Below are positions 26,371 through 37,608 of a stretch of 64,000 nucleotides of DNA, one piece after another; the first letter of the stretch is position 1, and each line of letters starts with the position of its first letter. A program made the translations under genes and the position numbers. The notes under the pieces were generated by a model. It saw nothing but the letters and a program-made list of their open reading frames with translations, was not told the DNA's origin and did no database searches. The DNA lies in the NCBI GenBank assembly GCA_022829145.1, contig CM040742.1:18188631-18252630 (forward strand), given 5' to 3'. Source of the DNA: Albula goreensis. Its lineage: Eukaryota > Chordata > Actinopteri > Albuliformes > Albulidae.

Positions 26371-27660
26371 CGTGCATTTCACAAAACATCAGAAGAAATC
26401 TGGAGCATCTCAGCTAATTCTGGCAGGCGAAGAGTTGTGCTGAAGAAATCGGGAGCAGACCACCCAAACTTTGAACACCCCCATCCGCCTGGTTCAAAGG
26501 AAATGGTTTTTTTTTTATTGGAAGGGCATGTGAAGTTCGTCTGGTGCATGATAACCCTGTTTAGGACTAGCCAGGAGAAAACTGTATGGTAGATCATTGT
26601 GCGCCATATCCCTGTGTTTAACACTGACGCCTGGGCAGAGGCCAACAGGCCCGCTATAGAAGTGGAGTCTCTAAAGACTTCACTCATAGTGTCATTTGTA
26701 TGTTGTTGATGTGAATACTCTGAACTGAAGAGAAGCAGCGCACTGAAATCCATCACAATATTTTTAGCTGCTAAACAGGGCTTCACCTCACAATAATGAT
26801 AGTGGAAAACTTCCCTCATCTCGCAGACCCTAAACCCCCCAAATCCCTGCTACCTTCCATTCTCACTTTTAGATGTCAATGCTACTTTGTGCCCATCCTG
26901 TGATCCTCGTCTCCATCAGTTCCAAACAACCACCTTTAACGAGCTAGCCTCTTGTGCCAATTACATTCAAACATAAGGCTTTCATTTCATTGCACTCATG
27001 TTGTCACAAAGCTCCAGATTTTATTCTCGAATCAGAGCTAAAAAAAAAAAAAAGAATTCAAAATCGGTATACTTTTACAAACATGTATTATTATGTGTAA
27101 ATAAATCCCCACATTTCTTTTTATGTCTGGTATATCTATCTAGCAAGAGTGAAAGAATTAATTAAAAGAAGAAAGAGAGACCTTTTTATTTCAAAATCCT
27201 TTCACTTAAATATGCATGAAATCAATGGCATGGTGGAAAAACAAATTATGTACAGATTGTACTATGAACCACAACAAGATCTGACAAAACCATACCACAC
27301 ACCAACTCAAAAACAAAAGGTTTAAAGGGCAATTTTGCTCAAAATGTTTGTACATGATGTTCTTTTTCATCAATGTAGCACAGCACCCCCTCTCCTTGCC
27401 CTCTTTTTTAGTTACTATTTAGTCTGAAGAAAGCAATATCTTAAACCAAGAAGTTATTTAATATTCAAAGCACTGATATACAATCCCACGATGCTGCTGG
27501 CTCAAGCTCTTGTCAGTATGTCTTGAGAGTGGCTGGATTTCCTTGATGAAGCACAAAATCAATTAAAATATAACTTTGCCTATTTTTTCTATATATTCCC
27601 CAAACACAAATGTATGATTCTCTGAGTATGCTCTGTGTTTTTGGAATTAAGTAAACACAT

Positions 27661-27985
27661 CCTTTGGAATGTGTTCTTCTCAGTCTAAAATGGGATAGTA
27701 TATGTCCTCAAAAAGCATAAAAAGAGCATTTTGATTAAATTGCATATGGCCCTACAGAGACTAAGTTCCTTTGATTGCATCCTGCTCTTAGTGTCTTAAA
27801 GGGCATACTGAATTATATCAAAACTGACTTTACATTACATGGGTTACTTTCAGCATTTTTTATTTTATTTGAGACGTGCAAACATGTCCTTTGCTCTTTT
27901 CACTCTAAAATAGAATGGCATATGTCTTCAAAACATTAAAGTCTGTTTTGATCAAACTGTATATGCCTTCAAAGAAAATCAGAAT
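27661..27985 (+). repeat. Unnamed dispersed repeat: two diverged units in tandem
   Basis: Unit A (27661-27765) and unit B (27887-27981) share the order CCTTTG...AGTCTAAAATGGGATAG / CACTCTAAAATAGAATGG, TATATGTCCTCAAAA / CATATGTCTTCAAAA, then GATTAAATTGCATATGG / GATCAAACTGTATATG. Between them sits AAAGGGCATACTGAATTAT. Related copies occur at 54478-54640 (same strand) and 32955-33170 (opposite strand). I cannot match it to a named family. No inverted repeats, coding frame or tRNA-like promoter was seen. Confidence 0.55.
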
Positions 27986-28516
27986 GTTTTGACTGAATCC
28001 AGTCCCAGAAAAACTCACACTCAACCTTGAAGTCTTACTCTACAAAGTTGAATATTGTCCAAAATCTGTGCTAGTTCCCCCTCCATGCCCCCTTCCAAAA
28101 AAGAGACAAACTCAATAAGGAAGACTAAAGATGGACTGAGCATAAGTGAGCTCACTGCTGTCTCATAATAGGGTTTATACATTTTAGCTATAAGGTTATA
28201 TCCCAGAAGATCTGGTCTGGTTTCCCCTTCTGGTTTAATTTCAGCATAAATAAAACAGTATTGGCCTGTTATTTATTATTCATTTTCTTTACCAACGGTA
28301 AAACTTTATGTTTTAAATGGAATAAATAGAGCATGTATACATTGAGCAGAGCAGCCCTCTTTTTCAAGAATACTGACACTTTCAGTGACCCTTATCTCTC
28401 TCTGCAAGAAAGTCTCAAATTCTGACCATGAAACAAATGCTTGGGAATTACCATACCTTGCCACACCCAGCAGACATCCCTGGTTTTGGATATGTACTGC
28501 ATTATTTATTTTCTTT

Positions 28517-28530
28517 AGGATCAATAAAGT
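28517..28530 (+). mobile_element. Possible 3' terminal word of a Rex/CR1-type LINE
   Basis: AGGATCAATAAAGT matches the usual last bases of fish Rex1/CR1-type LINE insertions. No upstream reverse-transcriptase-like frame is recognisable, so at most a truncated tail remains; chance is possible. Confidence 0.2.
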
Positions 28531-29393
28531 GTTCTTAATTATAGCTTGGCATGTGTTTATAAATACACATATAATGTATTATTACTTTGTACACAACAAA
28601 CTATAGTACATTTGTATGTATTTTATTATTGATGCATTACAATGTATATGAATGCACTAATATTGCAGTGTAATAAATAAATAAACTCTGTTTCATTAAT
28701 AAGAACGGATACTACAACATCAAAACAGAAATACAAGATAATGCGTAGCATACTTCAGATTAAATTAAGAACACCAATAGCTCAGCGAAATGATATTCTC
28801 TTTCATTCATATTTTTTATGGATGTTTATTGAAAATGTGCAGAGTAATTCTGGGGACAGGTGTCAATGTATCAAAGCACATCATTATTATTGTGCTCATA
28901 CAGGATGATGAGGAGTTATGCCACTGGTAAATAATGAACACATTTACCAATGTATCATGTTTGCAGGATTCTGAATTATTCCTTTTGTTGTTAAAGATAC
29001 GAGATTACTGTCTAAACAGTTGCTTATTACTGTCTATCTTTGACAAACAAAAGCAGGCAAAAAACAGAAATACAGAATAAAACAATACTGTAAAGATGTA
29101 TTATACAATATAAGCCTATTACAATTTCCAGACCTTATGAAAGCTAAAAAAATTGAGCAAGTCGAAGGTCACTGCATTTCATACAGCTGTTAATGCCTGT
29201 TTTTTTCTTTTCATTTCCCAGTTTGCTTGCTGGGAGCTCTCCCTTCTTCAGCAAGCAGGCGTATGTTTGGTGACAGAATTGAGACATGACAGATAAACTC
29301 TAAAAACACAAGGGGGCATACTGCTCCACATCTGACACATATCCAATAATGCAGAGCTGTGTGAGAGCGCCCTCTTAACCCTGACAGTCACAA

Positions 29394-29478
29394 GGAATCG
29401 GCTCCGATTGTGCGGGATCCTCGCCGCATACCATACGTCTGGCATGGCGAGGCCCCCGGGGTCCCGAGACGAAGCGGT
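29394..29478. other. CpG-dense islet inside AT-rich intron-like DNA
   Basis: Eleven CpG dinucleotides occur within about 85 bases, including CTCGCCGC, CCCGGGGTCCCGAGACG and AGCGG, while the flanks have almost none. Adjacent downstream sequence (29545-29640) is TAAT-rich and repeat-free. The combination suggests a hypomethylated regulatory element; promoter activity is not shown. Confidence 0.3.
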
Positions 29479-30574
29479 GTAAGTCTAATCCAATCCCATC
29501 GTCTATCTAACTCGCCACAGGAAGTCCTTGCTTCCAAACAGGATGTTAAGAGATGACTGCGGGCATTCATTAGCATGCCTGGCAGCTCTCAATTCACACA
29601 CTAATTTGAGCTATCCAGTCTAATCTTCTTATTAAAGTACCACACACGGTGCCCACATTGGTCCATCCACATTTTTGTAACCAGATACTTCACCAAATTG
29701 CCCCAAAGTTTTCAGCAGAATATGACAGCCTGTTCAACTGAAACTCAATTTTTTGTCTTTAAACAAGGTTCTACTGCATGACCTAATTAATCCCACTTCA
29801 CTAGAGGAAATTAACTTTAAAAGGCTTTTATTTGTTTTGCAACTCTTGCGAATTACCCAGTCAGAATGAAAATGTTACAGCCCTGCTATCCCTCTCAACC
29901 TTTCATTTTTGTAATTTACCAACAGCATCCTGAGAAATGTAAAAATATGTGTTTATGACCATGACCAGATCACAAGTGTTCTGAAAGATGGTGGAAGCTT
30001 GTGCTACCTTATATGTGCAACCAGCCTGTGATTTCCTGTCCATGGCTAAATGATGCAAATTCAGCAGCAAAAAGATGGTGCATTAACTGAAACACCAACA
30101 AAGTGTAAGTCTAGTACTCAGAAATCACAATATACAATTTGAAAATAAGGTGAAAATTATGTAAGAAATTATTATAATCAATTGAGGATTGAAATGCTTT
30201 AAACTGGCGATTGATTTCAATGTCACTTTCAAAGCTACAGACACTTTAGAGTTCCAGAAGACCTCCATTCCCAGTGAATGTGCCTCTCTGTGTGAAAGTA
30301 CTCCCATTAATCCACACTATTCTTACACAGAGGAACATGCTCAAGGGTGCAGTGACAGCTACTCACCAGTGATTTGAAATCTGTGTGCCAGGGTTGCTAT
30401 GTGACAAACCACAACCCTCCCCACAACCCCCCCACACAGCCATCCCCAAAAGCAGATTTGTGAGCTGTTTAAAATGAGAGAGGTGGACCTGTGTTTTTGG
30501 ATGGCAGGGCTGATACTGCATGCCTGCCCGCTGAATTGCGCATCATAATCGGCCCCACGCATCAGAAGTCATTG

Positions 30575-30726
30575 TGCATGTGCACGGACTGAAGGGCAGG
30601 GAGACGACGGCTCACGTAACCGGGGGAGGAAATGAGGTCATGGCCACCAATGATCCCTGTCGCTCAGCACACTTCTCAAGTCAGGCGGAGTGAAATTGAG
30701 AGCGCGCGGCAGGTACAAATTCCCCG
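30575..30726. other. CpG-dense islet, candidate regulatory element
   Basis: About eleven CpGs in 150 bases, including GACGACGG, CACGTAACCGGG and GAGCGCGCGGC. There is no splice-bounded frame. An E-box-like CACGTA and a CGCGCG core are present. The regulatory role is inferred from composition. Confidence 0.28.
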
Positions 30727-31045
30727 GACAAAGGGGGTATGCTTTCTAACTGATGAGAAGTAGATGAGGACTGGAATAAATAATTTCCGAAATGTAACGT
30801 TCTGTGTTAGGAGACAGCGAGACAGGGCCTCTGGGTCTTAAAACTGGGACAGTATTTGATAATTGAGGAAGGATGATGCATATTGCATTTGTATTACAAG
30901 CTGCTACCATAAATCTACTGTTCATGCTTTCTATTAGCAGCTTCCATCTTGTTTTCCAAAAAGGCGGCTCCAAGGTGTGGCTGGAGCTTATTCCATGGTT
31001 TGATCATGTAATATTTAAATATATCTCAAAAATCTTTTGATCCGT

Positions 31046-31210
31046 CAGGGGTGGCCAGCCCTGACCCAGGAGAGCTACAGGGTGCGCTGGTTTCTGTTGT
31101 TACCCAGCACATAAGTGATCAGGTAGAACATCTCTTCACACAGTTACTGCATCCCACCTCATACACCAGGCACTGTAGCTGTAACTCTCCAGGAACAGGG
31201 TCATCACTAG
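31046..31210. mobile_element. Non-autonomous hAT-like element with inverted ends
   Basis: The left end reads CAGGGGTGGCCAGCCCTG then CCAGGAGAGCTACAG. The right end, reverse-complemented, reads ACCCTGTTCCTGGAGAG then TTACAG, so the ends are imperfect inverted repeats. The CAGGGGTG start is typical of hAT-type termini, and the interior (CTGGTTTCTGTTGTTACC) resembles a common fish repeat. The outermost bases have diverged and no 8-bp target duplication was found. Confidence 0.45.
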
Positions 31211-31549
31211 TATACATACACTGTAATTACAGAACAAAACCCATACTCTAAACCACACTAAAACTGTGTTGAAACCATTCTGTTTAGGACAGTATCATGA
31301 CATATCATAATTAACTCCACTATAAAGGCAAACCCTGAGGTAGAACTGAACTGGTGCCAGTCTTATCTCAAACCCCAGAAAGTGGGACTGTAGGCCAAAT
31401 TATATATTTTTTCTTATATAGGCAGATATTTTACATTTTCCCTGGCTGAGATGTGTTAATTAATCCCTGGATATGCATAAGATACCAAAGAAATTTACTC
31501 TCATGCAGGGGAAACTGCATAGCAGATAGATAAAAATCATTTATATCAG

Positions 31550-31935
31550 GGGTATCAGAGTGGGATAAGTAGCACTTAGCTGCTACTTTGTATACTTGTT
31601 TTGTTAGTGCTAGATCGTACTCGCTTTCTGTTTCCTTTTTTTGTGCTAGGACTGTTAGTACACTGACTGTTTGCTACTTTATCCCTGTTATATGGTTATT
31701 AAGGTGTGGTATGACTTTGCTGCATGCATTAGTTGCTTCTTACCATATTCCCCACTGATTCTCCTTTTTACAACAGTTATTCTACAAGATCTCAGTCTTT
31801 CCTTATGTTCTCACTTCTGGTCCTTAGGACTTGCCTCCAGGAATTTTTGTGCTTTGTTCCTGATTACTGCACTTTGCCTTGGAAGTCACTCTGGATAAGA
31901 GCATCTGCTAAATGTCCTTAATGTAATGTAATACA
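31550..31935 (+). mobile_element. Teleost SINE/LINE-type insertion with conserved 3' tail
   Basis: The 3' end reads CTCTGGATAAGAGCATCTG then CTAAATG, followed by TAATGTAATGTAAT short repeats (about 31888-31932). This tail is shared by many teleost SINEs and their partner LINEs. The upstream T-rich body with GCTACT/GTTAGTG words probably belongs to the same insertion, but its 5' limit is a guess. Confidence 0.6.
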
Positions 31936-32380
31936 TTAGGTTAAAAAAAATTACATAATCATTTCCATGTTAGAATGCAAAACGCCTCACACTTTCCAAT
32001 GCGCTGGGCATTAACTGCTGTTTACCGTAATTTGAGAGCCATCATGCATTTCTGATACTCATGCATCATTTGCCACAATCTTCCTGTTGAGTGAGTTGCA
32101 AATTAGCCCTGACCTCAAGGCAAGTCATAAATAGCAATCAGCAGTGATATTCGTTATTATCAGTGCCCTGCTCATAATGAAATATCACATGTATCTTCTT
32201 TTTACACCTGTTTGTTTTCAGGAGTATGAATGATTAATATATAGAAAGTAACAATTCCATTCCGGCCCTCTTTCTTGGCTCACTTTTGTGGAATAAATTC
32301 ATTTGAAGCCTTCAGTGCTTTGGCTTGAATTACCTTTCCAATTTCAGTTCAAGGTCTGTTTTGTTTGGGTGCTTATTTAC

Positions 32381-32449
32381 CTCCAATATGAGTTATGTTT
32401 GGAGGTCTGGAGACCAGGGAAAACACTGAAGCAGCAGGATTACAGGCAT
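32381..32449 (-). CDS. Candidate upstream coding exon of the gene ending at 13259
   Basis: The minus strand shows a strong acceptor (CTCTGCTGCCACCCTTCTCAG), a 69-base open segment, and the donor GAG|GTAAAT. Phase is 1 in and 1 out, which fits the phase-1 start of the terminal exon and would create a Gly codon at the junction. The peptide starts with a split codon, then ACNPAASVFSLVS, and ends RPPNITHIG. The splice signals are good and the phase match has one chance in three of being accidental. The exon is short and unrecognised, so it could be false or alternative. Confidence 0.3.
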
Positions 32450-32954
32450 CTGAGAAGGGTGGCAGCAGAGCCGTTTTAAAGAGGAGAAATGTACCAAACA
32501 AGCAATGCCTGTTCCACACTACAGTCCACTTTCTATAATTGACAGCAAAGACTTCACTAAAAATTTTCAGTGCGTAATTAAAAGTAGACACAAGAATATG
32601 TTCTTGAGGTTTTTATAATGAGGATTATTATCTGTTTGTCTACACTGATGCCTTCATCTTAAGGAATGTTTCTCAGCCATTTTGGATACTGATTTGGAAG
32701 TTGATATCAGCTGTAGGCTTACTGAATTATGCTAGTGATTCATGTTTTGGAACATAGTGGCATGGAGCCACAGAGGACCTGAAACTACAGCAAAGTTCAA
32801 CTCGTAAGCCCAGCTTTGTGGTGCCCTACTTATATTAATCTTGTCAAGATAAATCCTCACCAAGCTATATATTTCCATTATTTTTCCTCAGTATGAGCAT
32901 GGATTACCATGAACTACCATGAAACCAAGCTATGCCAAGAACTAATTAAAAGAA

Positions 32955-33170
32955 CTCTCTCTAAAGGCATATGCAATTCAATGTAAATGGACTTTTTACG
33001 GGTAAGTGTTGCTCTATTTTAACTCTACAGATCACATTCCAATGGAGATCATTGTCTGTCTCCAATGAAACAGAAAATACTACATAAAACCTGTATGATG
33101 TATGGTGTATTAAAATTCTGATTTATGAATTGAATAATTTTCAGTTATGCCCTTAAAGTGTATTTGATAG
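32955..33170 (-). repeat. Diverged reverse copy of the unnamed repeat
   Basis: The plus strand carries GGCATATGCAATTCAAT at about 32966 and AATAATTTTCAG/TTATGCCCTTAAAG at 33134-33158. Reverse-complemented, these match, in the same order and with similar spacing, AAAGGGCATACTGAATTAT (about 27795) and the unit-B motif GATCAAACTGTATATG (about 27950). Identity is patchy, so the limits are approximate. Confidence 0.4.
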
Positions 33171-34286
33171 GGTCCCAGTCCAAAAATGACATGAAATACC
33201 TTTCTGTGCTGTAGTTCTCTGTTGAAGGTCACATATGTGGACCAACTTGAATGTGTGATAATGTTTTTTTTTATTTTTTTTTTATTACACACATTGTGAC
33301 TGTGTAGCTCTTTGCTGTAGCCACATCAATGGTCCCGGTGAACCATGCCATCCACCAGTCTGGCAATCACAGCAGGCAAAAGCTGTGCTGTGCCAGTCTC
33401 CTATGCTAGATCGCTGTCTTCCAACTATCCTATGTTAAGAGCTATTTCTCAATTACTCTGAGCATTCCCTCCAGTCATAAAATCAATTTTTACAATTTGT
33501 ATGAGCAAAAAAAAACTTACCACACGGCATTACAATTCTATTAACAGTCAAATCCCAAAAAAAAAAAAAAACCAGGCTTAATGTGTCTGACATATCCTGT
33601 TTGTACAAGCTGCCACTTCCCTTCTCCAAGCCCCATAAGAAAGTAATAATAATACATTTTAACAAGGAGGAAGAGACCATGGAGACCTCAGTGCCAGACA
33701 AATTAATCCCACGTACAGAGGGAGTAATTAATGGAAGTTTTGACTTCTTTATGCCTTAACTTTCTGATGGCACAATTCAACGTGTGTTTAACTCAACTCC
33801 TAACTTGGACAATCACACTTTTCTCTTTCTTTTGTGCATTCAGCTGGTAACATTTCTGTGTAAGGGTTTGGGTCGATTATAAAAATCTAAAATAAGAATG
33901 TTCTCAGTCTATATTTAGCCAGCAGTGCTTAGCATGTGCTTCAAAAGAACTTAGAAAAAGATTCCAGGAGAGCTTTGAAGCAATCTGTGCTTTTTTTCCC
34001 TTTGCTGTGAATGGTGGAAAGCGAGAAAAGGCAACAGCTTCCCCATGTTAGTCATAGTGCCCGGCGACACGATTCTGCTGAGTGGCATCTGCGCATCCGT
34101 TTGCACAGATGCAATCCTGGATTTAAAACACAGATCCCGACGGGGAGGCTGGACCAGCATGACACCGTGCGGATCTGTCCTCTGTTTACAAATCTCTCTA
34201 TTTCATACTAAGAGCAACTCCATTAAAGGTCCCCTCCAGCTAATTTTTCATCCGGGTTTTCTTTAAAAAAAACAGATAGTACAAAA

Positions 34287-34316
34287 CAAACAGGAAGCAG
34301 AGTGTGGTGATGCAGT
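34287..34316 (+). repeat. Short diverged repeat, partner at 6401-6430
   Basis: See 6401-6430: about 26 of 30 bases match around GGAAGCAGAGTGTGGTGATG. Confidence 0.4.
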
Positions 34317-34660
34317 TATACAATGTGCGTTACAATAGTAACAACACCCCCCTTAAATGTTTTACTGAAATGTTCATTTTCAGACTTACATCTTTGTTCC
34401 AAGCCATTTCAAAACCCAGACTACAGGCTGTGATATATTGCTGAAAAAGGTCAAAATGAGCCAGTCAAAGGATTCTTGTATCTGTCAGGCGTGACCTGGT
34501 GGAGTTAATGATGAATGGCTTCTCCTAGCTCAGCTCATATGTTCACAAGCACCATTGTTTAGGGTATGGATATGGCTTTTCAAATACGTTTCTAAAAAGC
34601 TACAATACAGCTACACAAACACGCATTACCTATTACATATGTCATTGCGTGAGTGCGTGC

Positions 34661-34680
34661 ATGTGTGTGTGTGTGTGTGT
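34661..34680. repeat. (TG)n microsatellite
   Basis: Ten TG units, read directly. Confidence 0.9.
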
Positions 34681-37589
34681 GCATATGAGAAAGACAGAGA
34701 AAGCTTCAAGATAGTATCATCAGAACACATTGATAGCCAAGATGTTACACTAGTGATAAAATAATAAATTATATTTCACATGTAAGCTTAGATAGCTCAG
34801 GCTAAAAAATCAAAGACAGTGTGGTATCAGCAGAGTTTATACCATTCAGGTGAGGGCAATATTGCCTTAGCAGAACCTAACACAAACCCACATCAGAGTC
34901 TGTTTAAATGCCAGTTGAAATGTCCTAACCATCACTCTACAGATTATGTATTGTTATGCAGAAAATGTTGTTTTCCTACTGGGTTTTGTTTCCTCTGCTA
35001 CCAGTCGACACCTTTTTGGGTCTGCTTTTCTTTACCTGTCCCTGGAGGGTATTTGACAGATTTTTTTGCTCTTCATTTAATTTGGTCATGTAATTACTGA
35101 GCTTCCTTGGCAGTGAACATCTTGAAAAGAAAGAAGACCCTTCCATCAAAATTAATGTAATTACACTTTCATTTCAATTAACGTTCATACCAAATACATT
35201 GGTTTTATGACTGAAATGACATCAAACAATTTAAAATCCAAAAAGTTATTGGAAATGACCGTAATACCCATTTATAGCAGGGACAAACACTAGAAAAACT
35301 AAGCAATTGCTAGTATAGTATGGGTCTTTCACATGGCAACACTACAAAGAGAAAAAACTGTCACAGTGCAGATGTAACATTTCATTTATTGTGTAATGTT
35401 GAAATATGGAGAAACATTAATATATAAAGGTTGTGTCCGTATTTGGGTAAAACCATAACAAAACCAAGCTCTCTGATCTTGCTCAGTTAGAATAGAATAT
35501 CACTGACTGCTTTCTTAGCCCGTCTCTATAAAAATGGCTATCATAATGCAAAGCACAAATGTGGAAAACTCATTTTGTGTCTGTTTCACATCAAATTAAT
35601 GAAAAAATTTCACCCCATCTTTCCTACAACAAAATGCCATGAAAAAGAGAAAACGCATTCTAGACTGTGAAATGTCAGGAATTTTATTTCTTGTTCAAAG
35701 CAATGCCAGTAAATTGATGGGAAAGTGTTCACATTTCTAATTCCAGCTTGTTAAATGAGAATGAATGTAGGCATTCAGTAATATCTTACTGGGCACACAG
35801 CCTTGTGTGATTCATCTATATATTTCATAATAAAAAGTACATGTTCAGTGAAGTACAAAGAAGAATGATATTTTTAAAAAGGCTCTCTGTCCTTCATGAG
35901 TCTTTAAGCTGACCTCCACATCATTAGCAGTCTAAAGCCCTCTGATGGAATGGACTAGCAGGCCATCATTACAGCCCACACAGACAGCAGCAGGATAGAA
36001 CATTTAAATCCCGTCTTATTTATGGGCTTGGCCTCTCACCACCTACACAGTGGCGGGGTGGCGGAGTGCCTTAGCGCAGGCGCTTTCATTAGGAATGCAA
36101 ATGGAGTTTGCTTCAGCAGGGAGGAACCCTAAAGCCAGTGTATTTTCAGAGCTGGGGACCTCTGACACAAAAGGCTTACCACTCCATGAGTCCCAGCAGA
36201 AGAACTGCCAACAGCTTAATGCAAACACACAAACAATGGAGTCTCCGGGATCCACTTTAACCTGAACGTAAGAGGTGCACATGGTCACCACCTCTGCAAA
36301 CCATGGGACTGATCATTTTTTAGCCTGGAGAGGAGGGAAATGAGATGTGCATACACACGCTGTTTCATTTACAGAAAGTTTTTTACAAAGTTTTTTTTTT
36401 TTTTTCCAAAAGACTTCAGACTGTGTCTCTTGGGTGGGTCTTATCTATTTTGGGTTTCCCCTGATCAGCCAGTTGGAGACCTGAAGCACACCTGTTTTTT
36501 GTTTTACTTTGTTAGCACTGATAGCCAAAAACTAGAACAACTGGTTTGTTAACATTATGTATATCAACCAAATTGTTTTCTCCAGGGGGCAGTAGATTCT
36601 GGAGCTCATTTATTTCGCTCTCAACAACTGTGATACACATATATACCAGTGTAGATCGATAGCTAATTCTGACTGCTCTGTATAAACATTAGCCCTCTCT
36701 TGCAGTGAAGGCAAGCAATCACTCAGATACTTTCTGTTGCTAACTTCTTTGTCAATTATCATCATGGACTGAGGAGCGAAATCCAGGTGTGATTGAGGAA
36801 CCACAGCAAAAGAAATCACTAGCACAAAAAATACTAGTTTTGGTCCTTCTGGAAATATGTCCAGATAAAAAAGGCTTTAGTCCATTCAGTCAGTGGTTAC
36901 CTCTGAAGTGCCTTCAGAAGGCATGTGCACAAGTCTGTGCTCTCTCAAATTCATAGAGAACAGTGGTGCCAGCAGCCATTAACCAGTACATACTGGGCAC
37001 ACTGTTGGGAGGCTTTTTCGGTTTTATTTTGATGAAAACTAAAATTATCCATATATGAAACTAATCAGCATTTTATTTTTACAGCTCAAAAATGTATCTG
37101 CTGGCTGGCCTGCATTGGTGAGTTATTTTGCATTCATTCTTACAGAGCTACAGACCAATTGTGTTGCATTCCTATATAAAAATGCAGTTCTGAATCTAGT
37201 TCTGGGTGATTTTACACACATTTACATATACTATGAATGTATTTATTGTTCTATTTTTCAATAAACGTTGTGAAAATAAAGTGGTATAATAAAATCACAT
37301 GAGTAAATAATTGTATGAAAAACATTGAAAAATGTAATGCTTCATTTACTAATTGCGTATTTTGAACATGAATTTAAAATCATGTTCAGCAGTAAATGGA
37401 TAAAGAGAAAATATTTCATTTTGACCTCTTGTACCAGACACAGAACTGGCAACACAAAATTACAGTTTACGCCTACATAAATGAGCTCAGTGACATTCAG
37501 GGTGCAGGGGCTACACAGAAGCAGGATAAACAGAAGGATGAATGGGTAATAAGCATGGTAGCCAGCACAATTTCAAAATGTGAATTTGC

Positions 37590-37608
37590 AAAAAAAAAAA
37601 AAAAAAAA
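37590..37608. repeat. Poly(A) run
   Basis: Nineteen consecutive A. No recognisable retrotransposon body precedes it. Confidence 0.9.

Larger units (their letters stand above)
20068..27660. other. Intron-like region with several repeat-free, GC-balanced blocks
   Basis: No exon supported. Mostly unique-looking sequence. Blocks at about 20700-22850, 24345-24620, 25440-26370 and 26380-26820 have higher GC and TAAT/ATGCAAAT-type words and contain opportunistic frames on one or both strands, the usual appearance of conserved non-coding elements. A purine-rich GAGGGAGG stretch lies near 25525-25565. Confidence 0.45.
27986..31045. other. Intron-like region with two CpG-dense islets
   Basis: No exon supported. 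It contains a weak LINE-tail-like word at 28517-28530 and two CpG-dense islets at 29394-29478 and 30575-30726, described separately. The rest is AT-rich unique DNA. Confidence 0.5.

Noticed and set aside
26379-26819. A 146-residue minus-strand frame
   Set aside because: No usable donor or acceptor pair, a T-run-derived peptide in the middle, and no recognisable domain. More likely a repeat-free regulatory block that happens to lack stops.
33520-33560. GTAAGT donor on the minus strand near 33530
   Set aside because: The implied exon would be about 17 bases after a poly-T run; not credible.
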